From assembly GCA_029861865.1 (NCBI GenBank), contig JAOTYL010000002.1, forward strand, positions 558,001 to 622,000: a stretch of DNA of 64,000 bases, given 5' to 3'. Positions 43,278-52,145 of this stretch are shown here, in pieces. The notes beneath the pieces are model-generated. The model was not told the origin of the DNA. It ran no database searches and saw nothing but the letters and a program-made list of their open reading frames with translations. Made by a program: the position numbers and the translations under genes. Position 1 is the first letter of the stretch. Each line of letters opens with the position of its first letter. This DNA comes from Myxococcales bacterium (lineage in GTDB: Bacteria; Myxococcota_A; Polyangia; Polyangiales; Houyiibacteriaceae).

Positions 43278-44707
43278 TATGCCGGAACCTCTCGTACGCG
43301 TTGGGCGGCCTGAATACGCTCGATTTGGTTACGCCTTCGAACTGCGTTCGCCTCTTGGAGGATGCCGATGAACGATCCGTAGAGGGCACCGCTGAGAACC
43401 ATGGCGAGTTGGTTGAAATTGCCGTTCGGGATCAGGTCGAATGCAGACCATCCTAGCATGAGGGTCATCGCCGCGAGCAGCCGTCGATCGTTCTTTGTCG
43501 GAGCGGAGCCGAGGCGCCGGAACAGCACGAAGATCGGGAAAACCAAGAGACCGAACCGCCCGAGGAACCCGACCAGGCCGAAGTCGCCGAGTGCCCCGAT
43601 CCACGCCCCGTCGCGAATCGACATCAGATCCCCACTCCACGGATCGTAAAGACAGGCACGGCAGTATCTTCCCCAACCAAACCAGAGCCGTTCGGCGGCT
43701 CTTTCGAGCAGCGCGGCTTCATTTTCGAAGCGCACGGTCAGGGAGCCCACCTTATCGACCCCAAATTGCTCGAGCACAATCGCGTTGATGTCATCGATCG
43801 GGATCAAGCCCTGCGCGCGGGCCGCAGGATACACGAAAAGCGTCGCCGCGAGCGCGGTCGCTAGCCACACCTGCCTCTTGGGCGAAGTGAAGAAGACCAT
43901 TGGAAGCGCGACTATGCTGTACAGGAGCGCCGCGATGCTCCTCGACGCAAAGAGAATCAACCACAGATAACCGGCGACCCAGACCGTCGGGACGCGAAAC
44001 GGCCTGTCGCCGACCTTGTATAGGGCAGCGGCAGCAATGGTTGCGAGGCTCGTGAACAGTGCGAGCGCCAGGCCGTTAACCATGAAAACCATGGGGCGGT
44101 AGCCGCCACCGCGCATGGTGTGCATAAAGGCGGCCTGGGAGAAGCCGTAGACCCAACGATGCATCTGTGGGCTCATCACCATCTCGATTATTTGGAGGAC
44201 AGAGTAGACCAGCGCGGCGCTGACGAAGACACGGAGGAGCACCCGCAGCTCCGATCCGCTTCGGAACATCGTCACGCCGACGACGAAAGGCAGAATCGAA
44301 ACCAGAGTACTGCGTACGACGATGTGGACTGCGTCGTATGGTTGATGTCCAGGAATGTAACTGGAGCCAATGCTGATGGGATCGCCATTCAATAGCACTG
44401 TGAAAACGGCCCCGCCGAGCATCAACCCAGCGCACCACTTGAACTGCCAGCTGAAAGGCGCCGTGCGGAATCGTTGCCGATGAAACACCAAGAGGGCGAC
44501 GAAAATCCATAGAATGATGATGGCGGGTTTGTCGAATTTTGGAACGCCAGGCAACTTGAAAGAGACTCGCTCCGGCAAGAACAGTAGGCCCGCAAAGAAA
44601 AGGATGGCGGTGGCTTTTGCCGGCGGCCAGCGCCGCATTCCCCAGAAGCAGAAGGGAACCCAAAGGAAGAACACCAAGTAGCTGAGAATGTTGGGTTCAC
44701 CCCCCAC
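43277..44707 (-). CDS. O-antigen/exopolysaccharide polymerase (Wzy-like)
   Basis: A 476-residue membrane protein with about 11-12 helices and a large periplasmic loop in the second half (about residues 300-360: ENEAALLERAAERLWFGWG and YDPWSGDLMSIRDGAW), as in the O-antigen ligase/Wzy family. It probably joins repeat units in the periplasm. A WaaL-like ligase role is possible but the context (Wzx, GNVR protein) favours polymerase. GTG 44707 overlaps rmlD by 11 bp. Confidence 0.82.
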   Translation of the reverse strand: MGGEPNILSYLVFFLWVPFCFWGMRRWPPAKATAILFFAGLLFLPERVSFKLPGVPKFDKPAIIILWIFVALLVFHRQRFRTAPFSWQFKWCAGLMLGGAVFTVLLNGDPISIGSSYIPGHQPYDAVHIVVRSTLVSILPFVVGVTMFRSGSELRVLLRVFVSAALVYSVLQIIEMVMSPQMHRWVYGFSQAAFMHTMRGGGYRPMVFMVNGLALALFTSLATIAAAALYKVGDRPFRVPTVWVAGYLWLILFASRSIAALLYSIVALPMVFFTSPKRQVWLATALAATLFVYPAARAQGLIPIDDINAIVLEQFGVDKVGSLTVRFENEAALLERAAERLWFGWGRYCRACLYDPWSGDLMSIRDGAWIGALGDFGLVGFLGRFGLLVFPIFVLFRRLGSAPTKNDRRLLAAMTLMLGWSAFDLIPNGNFNQLAMVLSGALYGSFIGILQEANAVRRRNQIERIQAAQRVREVPA

Positions 44708-45560
44708 GGATTCGTCTCTCTCCCTCGAGCAACTCGAGCATGCGCGTCACGCGATGCATCCAATCGGAGGTGGGCCCGAGCACCTGCTCTGTTTCGGTTA
44801 GATCCAACACGCTGTACGCGGGTCTCGGGGCCGGGCGCGGGAACTCTTCGCTCTTGCACGCATCAATCGCGCAATCAGGGTTTACGACATCTCGAACGAG
44901 CGATGCGAGGTCGAACCAGGTGCACTCACCGCCATCACACACGTGATAGGTGCCAACGCAATCCTTCTGGATCAAGCCGAGCGTCGCTTCCGCGATGTGA
45001 TCACACGATGAGGGTCGGCCACGCTGATCGTCGACGACCCGCAGGTGCGAGCGCGTCCTGACGAGATTGCGCATCGTGAGGACGAAGTTCTTGCCCCACG
45101 GAGCATAGAGCCAACTGCTTCGGATTAGCAGATGCTCGAGGCCAGACTGTTCCAGCAACTCCTCGCCCTTGGCCTTACTACGACCATAGGCGTTGATCGG
45201 CGCACGCGAGTGGTCTACTCGATACGGAGAGCTCTGTTTCCCGTCAAAGACGTAGTCGGTGCTGTAGTGGACGAGCTTGGCGCCCACCCTGAGGCAGCGG
45301 TCCGCGATCCGACGCACAGCTAGGCCGTTGACGGCGTTCGCATCCTCGGGATGCGATTCGGCGCCGTCGACGTCGGTCCAAGCGGCGCAGTTGATGACCC
45401 ACTTCGTCCCCGGAACTAGTAGTCGTTCGATCGCATCTTTCTTGGTGACATCGAGCTCGGCACGAGACGCCCCGAGGTGGTCGATGCCCCGGGTCTCGAG
45501 CAATCTCGTCCAGCTTCGCCCCAACATGCCAGACGCGCCGGTGACCAGGAATTCAGGCAT
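44697..45560 (-). CDS. rmlD: dTDP-4-dehydrorhamnose reductase
   Basis: A 287-residue SDR. The N-terminal LVTGASGMLGRSW binds NAD(P)H, STDYVFDG and Y-G-R-S-K form the catalytic Ser/Tyr-x3-Lys set, and RSSWLYAPWGKNFV is a family signature. It makes the final step to dTDP-L-rhamnose. ATG 45560 overlaps the rmlC stop by 8 bp. Gene order in transcription is rmlB-A-C-D, then wzy and wzx. Confidence 0.93.
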   Translation of the reverse strand: MPEFLVTGASGMLGRSWTRLLETRGIDHLGASRAELDVTKKDAIERLLVPGTKWVINCAAWTDVDGAESHPEDANAVNGLAVRRIADRCLRVGAKLVHYSTDYVFDGKQSSPYRVDHSRAPINAYGRSKAKGEELLEQSGLEHLLIRSSWLYAPWGKNFVLTMRNLVRTRSHLRVVDDQRGRPSSCDHIAEATLGLIQKDCVGTYHVCDGGECTWFDLASLVRDVVNPDCAIDACKSEEFPRPAPRPAYSVLDLTETEQVLGPTSDWMHRVTRMLELLEGERRIRGG

Positions 45561-46107
45561 AGCGGGGAAGGCGATCGGGAGGGATGTCTCGAAGCTTGGG
45601 GTAAGCCCGATCCTTGTCCGATAACAGCGGAGCATCGATCGGCCATTCAATTCCTATTCCGTCGTCGTTCCATGCGATGCCCAGCTCGTTGTCGGCCGAA
45701 TAAAAGTCCGTGCACTTGTACGAAAAAAGGGCTCTTTCGCTCGTGACGCAGAAACCATGTGCAAAGCCGGGCGGAATGTACAGCTGTCGCTTGTTCTCGG
45801 AAGACAGCGTCACCCCAAACCACTGACCAAACGTGGGCGAGCCGATACGAACGTCCACGGCGACATCGAAAACCTCGCCCTCGATCACCGAGCACAGCTT
45901 GCCTTGATCCCCGGGGTGCTGAAGATGGAGGCCCCGAAGAATGCCGTGACGCGACGAAGAAAGATTGTCTTGAACGAATTCCAGGCCCATACCGGCCGCC
46001 GCATAGCGGTCGCGCGAGTAAGTCTCCAGAAAGAAACCGCGAGCATCGCCGTGCACTACCGGGTCGATGACGAGGAGCTCCGGAATCTTCGCAGCCTCGA
46101 CCTTCAT
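45553..46107 (-). CDS. rmlC: dTDP-4-dehydrorhamnose 3,5-epimerase
   Basis: A 184-residue cupin epimerase. Catalytic His is in RGLHLQHPGDQGKL, with DVAVDVRIGSPTFGQW and YIPPGFAHGF following, all in the standard order and length. It inverts C3 and C5 of the 4-keto sugar. I chose ATG 46107, which has GGAGG 5 bases upstream and shares one base with the rmlA stop; a TTG one codon earlier sits too close to the ribosome site. Confidence 0.95.
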   Translation of the reverse strand: MKVEAAKIPELLVIDPVVHGDARGFFLETYSRDRYAAAGMGLEFVQDNLSSSRHGILRGLHLQHPGDQGKLCSVIEGEVFDVAVDVRIGSPTFGQWFGVTLSSENKRQLYIPPGFAHGFCVTSERALFSYKCTDFYSADNELGIAWNDDGIGIEWPIDAPLLSDKDRAYPKLRDIPPDRLPRYA

Positions 46108-46988
46108 CAAACCTCCAGGCCGTCGGCCAGATCCTGCAGATACTTGCCGTATGTGGTCTTTTCGAGGGGTTTCGCCAGGCGCGCCAGCTGCTCAGCGGTG
46201 ATCCAACCCTTACGAAACGAGATCTCCTCCGGACAGGAAGCGCGCAAGCCCTGGCGATCTTGGATCGTTTGCACGAAGTTTGCCGCTTGAAGAAGCGCCT
46301 CGGGAGTCCCGGTATCGAGCCACGCGACGCCGCGACCCAACTTGGTCAGCCGCAGCTTCCCTTCCGCGAGATACCGACGATTGAGGTCGGTGATCTCGAG
46401 CTCCCCCCTGGCAGATGGCTCGAGCGCCTTGGCATGGGCAACGACTTCCTCGTCGTAGAAGTAGAGACCAGCGACCGCATACTTGGACTTCGGAACGGCG
46501 GGTTTCTCTTCGAGCCCGATGACGACTCCATGTTCGTCGAACTCCGCGACACCATATGCGCTCGGATTGCTGACATGGTACCCAAACACGGTCGCCCCCT
46601 CGTTGCGCTGTGCGCTCTCTATCAGGAGCCCTTGAAGCCCGTGACCGTAGAAGACGTTGTCACCCAGGACGAGGGCGCAGGCGTCCCCGTCGATGAAGCT
46701 CTCGCCAATCAGGAACGCTTGCGCCAAGCCATCGGGGCTCGGTTGGACTGCGTACTCCAAGCGCAGGCCCCAACTTTGCCCGTCGCCCAGCAACGCCTGA
46801 AAGAGGGCTTGCTCGTGCGGTGTCGTGATGACGAGGATCTCCCGAATGCCAGCCAGCATGAGCGTTGACAGCGGGTAGTAGATCATCGGTTTGTCGTAGA
46901 TCGGCATCAGCTGCTTGCTCACCCCCTTCGTAAGAGGATGGAGGCGCGTGCCCGTACCGCCCGCCAGGATGATGCCCTTGTTGATCAT
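46107..46988 (-). CDS. rmlA: glucose-1-phosphate thymidylyltransferase
   Basis: A 293-residue nucleotidyltransferase. [16 protein letters not shown] holds the nucleotide-binding signature, [20 protein letters not shown] follows, then [12 protein letters not shown] and the C-terminal [18 protein letters not shown]. It joins glucose-1-phosphate and dTTP to dTDP-glucose. The gene starts 9 bp after rmlB ends. Confidence 0.96.
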   Translation of the reverse strand: MINKGIILAGGTGTRLHPLTKGVSKQLMPIYDKPMIYYPLSTLMLAGIREILVITTPHEQALFQALLGDGQSWGLRLEYAVQPSPDGLAQAFLIGESFIDGDACALVLGDNVFYGHGLQGLLIESAQRNEGATVFGYHVSNPSAYGVAEFDEHGVVIGLEEKPAVPKSKYAVAGLYFYDEEVVAHAKALEPSARGELEITDLNRRYLAEGKLRLTKLGRGVAWLDTGTPEALLQAANFVQTIQDRQGLRASCPEEISFRKGWITAEQLARLAKPLEKTTYGKYLQDLADGLEV

Positions 46989-46997
46989 GCTTATCCC

Positions 46998-48050
46998 CTA
47001 TGTGGTGCGGTCGCCGTAGTTTAGGTCAATCCACTTTCGATATTCGCCGGACCGCACGTCACGTACCCAGTCTTCGTTCGAAAGATACCACTTCACGGTC
47101 TTGCGGATGCCGGTATCGAAGGTTTCTTTGGGCTCCCAGCCGCACTCCTGGCGAATCCTCGTCGCATCGATGGCGTAGCGGAGATCGTGGCCAGGTCTAT
47201 CGGTGACGAGCTCCTTGAGCCGAAGAAGCTCGCCGACATCACTACCTGTCTCATCGGCGACCACCTCGCACAGGGTGTCGACGACGTCGATGTTTCGTTT
47301 CTCGCTGTCGCCGCCGATGTTGTAGGTGCGTCCAATCTCGCCTCTCTCGATCACGGACCAGATCGCTTCACAGTGATCCTCGACATAGAGCCAGTCTCTG
47401 ACATTCAGCCCCTTACCATAGATTGGAAGCGACTTGCGCTCGAGGGCGTTCAAGATCATCAAGGGGATCAACTTTTCGGGGAACTGCATCGGGCCATAGT
47501 TGTTCGAGCAGTTGGTGATCTTGACGGGGAGCCCGTAAGTTCGGTGATACGCGCGTACGATGTGGTCGCTCGCTGCCTTGGAGGCGGAATAAGGGCTCGA
47601 CGGATCGTAAGCGGTGGTCTCATGGAACTTGCCCGTCTCGCCAAGCGATCCGTACACCTCATCGGTGCTCACATGGTGAAAGAGCGCGCCGGCATCGGCT
47701 GGCCAACGCTTTCGACACGCCTCGAGCAAGTTGAACGTGCCTTCGATGTTGGTGTGGATGAACTCACGGGGCCCGAGGATGCTTCGATCCACGTGGCTCT
47801 CGGCGGCGAAGTGGACCACCAGCTCTGGCTCGACCTCGTCGAAAACCGCATCGACCGCCTCCATGTCGGTGATGTCCACCCGGCGCAGCATGTAGTTCGG
47901 TAGCTGCTCAACCGCCTGGAGGCTTCCCAGATTCGCCGCATAGGTCAGCTTGTCGACGTTGACGAACTGATGCTCGGGGAGTCTGGGCACCAGAAGATTC
48001 AAGAAGTTGGCGCCGATGAACCCGGCACCTCCGGTGACCATAACCTTCAT
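46998..48050 (-). CDS. rmlB: dTDP-glucose 4,6-dehydratase
   Basis: A 350-residue extended SDR. MVTGGAGFIGANF binds NAD, HFAAESHVDRSI and STDEVYGSLG follow, and Y-S-A-S-K gives the catalytic Tyr and Lys; NCSNNYGPMQFPEKLIPL is the family signature. It converts dTDP-glucose to the 4-keto-6-deoxy form. I chose ATG 48050 because upstream residues of the open frame do not resemble the family. It is the first gene of the leftward polysaccharide operon (rmlBACD-wzy-wzx). Confidence 0.96.
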   Translation of the reverse strand: MKVMVTGGAGFIGANFLNLLVPRLPEHQFVNVDKLTYAANLGSLQAVEQLPNYMLRRVDITDMEAVDAVFDEVEPELVVHFAAESHVDRSILGPREFIHTNIEGTFNLLEACRKRWPADAGALFHHVSTDEVYGSLGETGKFHETTAYDPSSPYSASKAASDHIVRAYHRTYGLPVKITNCSNNYGPMQFPEKLIPLMILNALERKSLPIYGKGLNVRDWLYVEDHCEAIWSVIERGEIGRTYNIGGDSEKRNIDVVDTLCEVVADETGSDVGELLRLKELVTDRPGHDLRYAIDATRIRQECGWEPKETFDTGIRKTVKWYLSNEDWVRDVRSGEYRKWIDLNYGDRTT

Positions 48051-48142
48051 TCTCGTTCCCAGTGAAGCGGGCCTCAGCATAGCGGGAAGGCCACTCACAT
48101 GCACATTAGGTGCGCTCGGAAAGCCCTCGCACCGAACGAAGC

Positions 48143-48940
48143 CTAGCGATACATGTGCTCGGTTTCTTTGCTCACCATTCGAATCGCCGCACGACGCGGC
48201 AGAATGCGTCCGAGAAGGGTGGCGCCGAAGCGATTGCGCTGCCCGGAGACACCAGTCGGCTTCTGCCCGAGGTCTCGCAGCGCTTGCTCGGTCACTTCGT
48301 CCGGCTGCATGGGACGAGCAAGCCAGCTCGATGGAGTGCGGTCGGTCGATTGCTCGAAGCTCGGAGTGAGGGTTGCCCCTGCGACACAGGCAAGGACATC
48401 GACTCCTTGTTCGTGAAGCTCGTACCAAAGGCCTTCGGCGAGGATCGTGTCGTACGCCTTCGTCGCGGCGTAATTGGCGACCATCGCCGTGCCCTGATAC
48501 CCGCTCATCGACGACATCAAAATCAGCCCTCCTCGGCCCCGCGCCGCGAGTCGTCGGCCGAAATAGTGAGACACAATGAGCGGACCGCGGACGTTGACGT
48601 TGATGACATCGAAGTGGTCCTCGAGCTTGACGTCAAGAAACCTTCCGATCGGTGAATACGCCGCGTTGTAGATCGCGAGACCAACGTCGAGGTCCGCAGT
48701 GGCGTTCTTCAGCCCTCCGATCAGATCCGGTGCGCCAAGATCGATAGAGTGTGCCTTGACCTCGACCCCATGATTCGAGCGAAGCTCCGCAGCGAGCTCC
48801 TCGAGGCGCCCCGCACGGCGCGCCAACAGCACAAGATTCAACCCGTGGCCCGCTAAGCGACGGGAGAACGACGCCCCGATACCTTCGGAGGCTCCCGCAA
48901 CGACCGCCCAAGGCCCATAACGCTCTCGAAAGGAAGTCAT
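48143..48940 (-). CDS. short-chain dehydrogenase/reductase
   Basis: A 265-residue classical SDR. GASEGIGASFSRRLA is the nucleotide motif, NAAYS stands in for NNAG, and S-S-M-S-G-Y with Y-A-A-T-K-A-Y-D holds Ser-Tyr-Lys. A C-terminal basic region (GRILPRRAAIRMVSKETE) recalls membrane-associated acyl-glycerone or 17-beta-type SDRs. Substrate unknown. It starts 2 bp after the EXPERA gene ends, so the two proteins probably act together. Confidence 0.88.
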   Translation of the reverse strand: MTSFRERYGPWAVVAGASEGIGASFSRRLAGHGLNLVLLARRAGRLEELAAELRSNHGVEVKAHSIDLGAPDLIGGLKNATADLDVGLAIYNAAYSPIGRFLDVKLEDHFDVINVNVRGPLIVSHYFGRRLAARGRGGLILMSSMSGYQGTAMVANYAATKAYDTILAEGLWYELHEQGVDVLACVAGATLTPSFEQSTDRTPSSWLARPMQPDEVTEQALRDLGQKPTGVSGQRNRFGATLLGRILPRRAAIRMVSKETEHMYR

Positions 48941-48942
48941 GA

Positions 48943-49455
48943 TCAGTCGTTCACGGTGAAGGGTGTCTCAGTGTTGTACATCCGCTTGATGACATAGACC
49001 GGAAACAGGAACCAGGGCGCATTCAGCGCGAGCACGAGCAGCGGGGCGGGAGTCGCGTGCGGTCCCATGAATTCCTCGCCCAAAATGATCGTCACGTTCG
49101 TCATCATCACCGATGCCCAGATGATACTCGGGATGCGGATCCAGTCTTTGCCCTTGGTCCACGCGTAGATCGCGAAGACATAGAACGGACCAAAGAACAA
49201 GGAGTCGATCCAGATCGTCATTCGCCACCAGGCCGGCCTGGCGATGAGAACCGGATCGAAGTTGTTTCCGTACCAATGAATCAGATCGACCGCCGCGGCG
49301 GGCGGCCAGAGCGGATACTCCCAGTCGCCGCTGATGTCGGGCAAGACGATCTGCTCGACGTCGACGACGTATGTAATGAAAAGGATATTGATCCAGAAGA
49401 AGACGAGAACAGCGATGTCGCCTTTTCGGCGAGACAACGGAATGATGCGGCTCAT
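48943..49455 (-). CDS. EXPERA-domain membrane protein
   Basis: A 170-residue protein with four predicted helices. The pattern HWYGNNFDPVLIARPAWWR, WIDSLFFGPFYVFAIYAW and IILGEEF fits the EXPERA fold of sterol isomerase EBP, TMEM97 (sigma-2 receptor) and TM6SF proteins, which bind sterol-like ligands. In bacteria the role is unknown. Coupling with an SDR suggests steroid- or isoprenoid-like chemistry (inference). Confidence 0.68.
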   Translation of the reverse strand: MSRIIPLSRRKGDIAVLVFFWINILFITYVVDVEQIVLPDISGDWEYPLWPPAAAVDLIHWYGNNFDPVLIARPAWWRMTIWIDSLFFGPFYVFAIYAWTKGKDWIRIPSIIWASVMMTNVTIILGEEFMGPHATPAPLLVLALNAPWFLFPVYVIKRMYNTETPFTVND

Positions 49456-49516
49456 GGAAACCCTCTTTCGCCCAAGCTCGGGGCGAGGGTACTCGCGGGG
49501 ATGAAAAAATCTATCC

Positions 49517-50770
49517 CTATTCGGGCTTGGTCAATTTATTCTGCGGGAGAAACCCGAGGCCCACCATGAAGCGCGCCATTTCGATGAGATATGCGCCGCG
49601 GTCCATGTGAATGATGTGACTCCCGGGGAACCAATGGATTCGGCAACGATTCCAGTGGTCCCACAGGACGCGTGAGTGTTTCGGTGGCGCCAACCGGTCT
49701 CCTACGCCCGAGACGATCATCAACTTGTCTGGTGAAAGCACCGGCGCATAGGTAAGCGGGCAACTGACAGCGACCAGTCGCCGCGCATCGGAAAGATCCA
49801 GACGCATCGTCGCGAGCGCGGCCCGCAGCAACCATCCGATCGGCTGCCACTCGAGCACGAGGTCGGCGAAGCTCACGACGGGGACGTTAGGAATCGCAAA
49901 CGACAATCGGTCCTCGACGCTGGCGAGCATCGCACTGGTGAACCCACCAAGGCTCAAGCCCGTTACACCCACTTGCTCGACACCGCGCTCCTTTTGAAGC
50001 CAGTCGACCAGAATGCGAAAGTCGAAAATCGACTGAGCGACTGCCTCGTTCATCCGCGACGGGCCCCCGGCGAAGTAACCGTGCCCTGAGAAGGGCGAGA
50101 AGCGAGTCTGCCGAGGACCGTGAAACGGGAGTGTGAAGAGCACGATGTCGCAACCCATTCGGTAAAACCAGGGCAGCGCAAAGAACCATTCGTTGATCAG
50201 GTACCAGTCCGCTGTGAACCCGTGAATCGCAACGATGGTCGGCCGCGGGCCATCGCGGTGACGCAACATGCGTGCGTGCGCGACCCGGTTGCGACGATGC
50301 CGAAGATACCGCCTGTGCTGCGAAGGGTTGACCGGCTCGAAAGGGCTCTCGAACGACAGCGCTTCGCAGGTTCCATCCAGAGGCTCGAACCGTGGAAGCC
50401 AGCGGCCTTTCTTGGAACGAACCGCGACACCCGACGGGGGAGTCACGAAGAAACGTTTTGGATCGCCCGACTCCGCGATGTCCGCGTAGAAGTCGGCATC
50501 GCCTAGGGCCCTCTGTAGCTCCACGGGATTGTAACCGACCGGAATCGCCATGCTGGAGATCATCGAGGCACTAGCGGCGCGCAACGCGCGATCGAAGGTC
50601 GCAGCAGCGCCGACCCTGACGCGGTCGGTAAAGGCCAGGTCGAAGCCCTCCGGACGTCGTGCAAAGTCTCGGTCGAGCTCCTCCCACCAGTGGCTCCCTT
50701 GAGCGAGAAGTGGCGGCGCGCGTAAGCACGATTCGTGCGCGATCCGGGACACCACCGAGGACTCCGTCAT
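49517..50770 (-). CDS. alpha/beta hydrolase (DUF2048/abhydrolase-18-like)
   Basis: A protein of about 417 residues. The C-terminal two thirds is an alpha/beta hydrolase: IVAIHGFTADWYLINEWFF (oxyanion region), nucleophile elbow GVTGLSLGGFTSAML, acid in VSGVGDRLAPP and histidine in FPGSHIIHMD. The N-terminal 150 residues are helical and not recognised. No signal peptide. ATG 50770 is chosen; ATG 50803 would add 11 residues. Substrate unknown, probably an ester or lipid. Confidence 0.72.
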   Translation of the reverse strand: MTESSVVSRIAHESCLRAPPLLAQGSHWWEELDRDFARRPEGFDLAFTDRVRVGAAATFDRALRAASASMISSMAIPVGYNPVELQRALGDADFYADIAESGDPKRFFVTPPSGVAVRSKKGRWLPRFEPLDGTCEALSFESPFEPVNPSQHRRYLRHRRNRVAHARMLRHRDGPRPTIVAIHGFTADWYLINEWFFALPWFYRMGCDIVLFTLPFHGPRQTRFSPFSGHGYFAGGPSRMNEAVAQSIFDFRILVDWLQKERGVEQVGVTGLSLGGFTSAMLASVEDRLSFAIPNVPVVSFADLVLEWQPIGWLLRAALATMRLDLSDARRLVAVSCPLTYAPVLSPDKLMIVSGVGDRLAPPKHSRVLWDHWNRCRIHWFPGSHIIHMDRGAYLIEMARFMVGLGFLPQNKLTKPE

Positions 50771-50816
50771 TCCCCGAAGCATAGCGGACCGTGCCCGAAT
50801 CATCGCAATTTTAACT

Positions 50817-51377
50817 TCAGCAACCCTCCGCGACCTCGAACGGCAGGGCGCCTAGCAGCACACCTGCCGAGCTTCGTACCTCGACACGCCACAGCCCGAG
50901 CTCATCGGCGAATCGCGTGTAGGCCCAAGTTCGCCATCGAGGAACGTTGGCCGGCACTTCGAGCTCGACGCCGCCACTGATCTTTCCCGAGGGGCCTATG
51001 AAGAACACGGTCACCGTTCTTCCCTCGGGCGATTCGTTGCTGAGCTCGAGAAAAGCGTAAACCTTCTCCTCGTCGTCGCCGAAAATCGAAGAAGCCGAAA
51101 GGGGCTCACGGCCTTGAATGTCAGATGCCGTGATCAGGCGATGAATGCTGATCCCGTCGCCGCTTTGCAGCGTTGGCTCATAGATCGATTTGTTTTGATC
51201 GGCCGGCGCGTCGATGTCCGCATCTTCGGCCGGCGGAGTAGCGCTCGATGAGGTAAGCGTCGGTCCGATCGATGCGGCTCGCTCGAGAGGGCCGGGCTCG
51301 CGCGGTGCTCTGGTCTCGCAGCCGACGGCGAGCGCGGCGATTGTAATCAGGATCACAACGTGGGGCTCGGTGTTCAT
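50817..51377 (-). CDS. lipoprotein with DUF2914-like domain
   Basis: A 186-residue lipoprotein. ATG 51377 has GGAGG upstream and gives a signal ending A-V-G-C20. A low-complexity linker (about 25-75) leads to a domain with VYAFLELSN, TVTVFFIGPSGKISGGVEL, RWRTWAYTRF and the C-terminal WRVEVRSSAGVLLGALPFEV, a layout like DUF2914 (beta-sandwich, often in myxobacterial envelope proteins). Role unknown. Confidence 0.7.
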   Translation of the reverse strand: MNTEPHVVILITIAALAVGCETRAPREPGPLERAASIGPTLTSSSATPPAEDADIDAPADQNKSIYEPTLQSGDGISIHRLITASDIQGREPLSASSIFGDDEEKVYAFLELSNESPEGRTVTVFFIGPSGKISGGVELEVPANVPRWRTWAYTRFADELGLWRVEVRSSAGVLLGALPFEVAEGC

Positions 51378-51482
51378 GGGACCTCCTGGCGACGCAGGGA
51401 GCACGCACCGTGCCAGTCGAGATCGCTCGCGTTTTGAAGCTTCGAGGGGCTCGACGCGTGTCAGAGCAGACGCGATCGTGGG

Positions 51483-52031
51483 TCAGCGGCCACGGCTCAT
51501 GTCGCCGGTGGCGCCGGACGGATTGCGAAACGGTGGAATCGCGCCGACGTTCCGCGCCTGTTGATAGTGGTCGATCGCCCAGCGGACCGATGGAAACGCC
51601 AGTTCGGAGTCTGGCAGCCGATCGAAGTCGAACAGCCCTACCTCTACACTTTCCGGGCCCGCCGAAACCTCAGGTGTCAAGAGCCTTGCACGAAAGAACA
51701 ACTGCAGCTGACTGACGTGACCGAGGCTGTAGAGCGCGAGCAGATCGACGATCTCGAGCTGCGCGCGCGCCTCTTCCCACGCCTCGCGCGCAGCGCCTTC
51801 CTCAGGGCTCTCCCCCATTTCCATGAACCCTGCGGGCAGCGTCCAGTACCCCTTGCGAGGCTGGATCGCGCGCCGGCACATGAGCAGCTTGTCCTCCCAC
51901 GTGGCGACGACCCCGACGACCACCTTGGGATTCTCGTAAGCGATGTAGTCGCAATCAGGGCAAACCAAGCGGTGCCGGTTGTCGCCAGATGGGATCTCTC
52001 TAATGCGTGGGCCTTTTTCTCGCGCCGCCAT
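51483..52031 (-). CDS. Nudix hydrolase with half zinc ribbon
   Basis: A 182-residue Nudix protein. RLVCPDCDYIAYENPKVVVG carries one Cys pair (C24, C27), the second half of the zinc ribbon seen in NADH pyrophosphatase-like proteins; the first pair is missing. The Nudix box (G68 to A90) keeps G-x5-E-x7-R-E-x2-E-E but has Arg89 where the motif has Gly. Catalytic glutamates remain, so activity is likely. Substrate not predictable. ATG 52031 is used; upstream frame is not family-like. It is divergent from the ABC transporter. Confidence 0.83.
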   Translation of the reverse strand: MAAREKGPRIREIPSGDNRHRLVCPDCDYIAYENPKVVVGVVATWEDKLLMCRRAIQPRKGYWTLPAGFMEMGESPEEGAAREAWEEARAQLEIVDLLALYSLGHVSQLQLFFRARLLTPEVSAGPESVEVGLFDFDRLPDSELAFPSVRWAIDHYQQARNVGAIPPFRNPSGATGDMSRGR

Positions 52032-52145
52032 CGATTCCGTCGACCGCGTCGTACCATGGAGCACTGAGGCCCTCCAGACGGCGCAGGCCTTCGGGCGCAG
52101 ATCACCCCTCTGGCGCACAGAGGCGGCCGCCCTAGACTTCGGCCG

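Noticed and set aside
49456-49516. Terminator between EXPERA and hydrolase genes
   Set aside because: Only a 4-bp CTCG/CGAG stem and no U-run in the right place.
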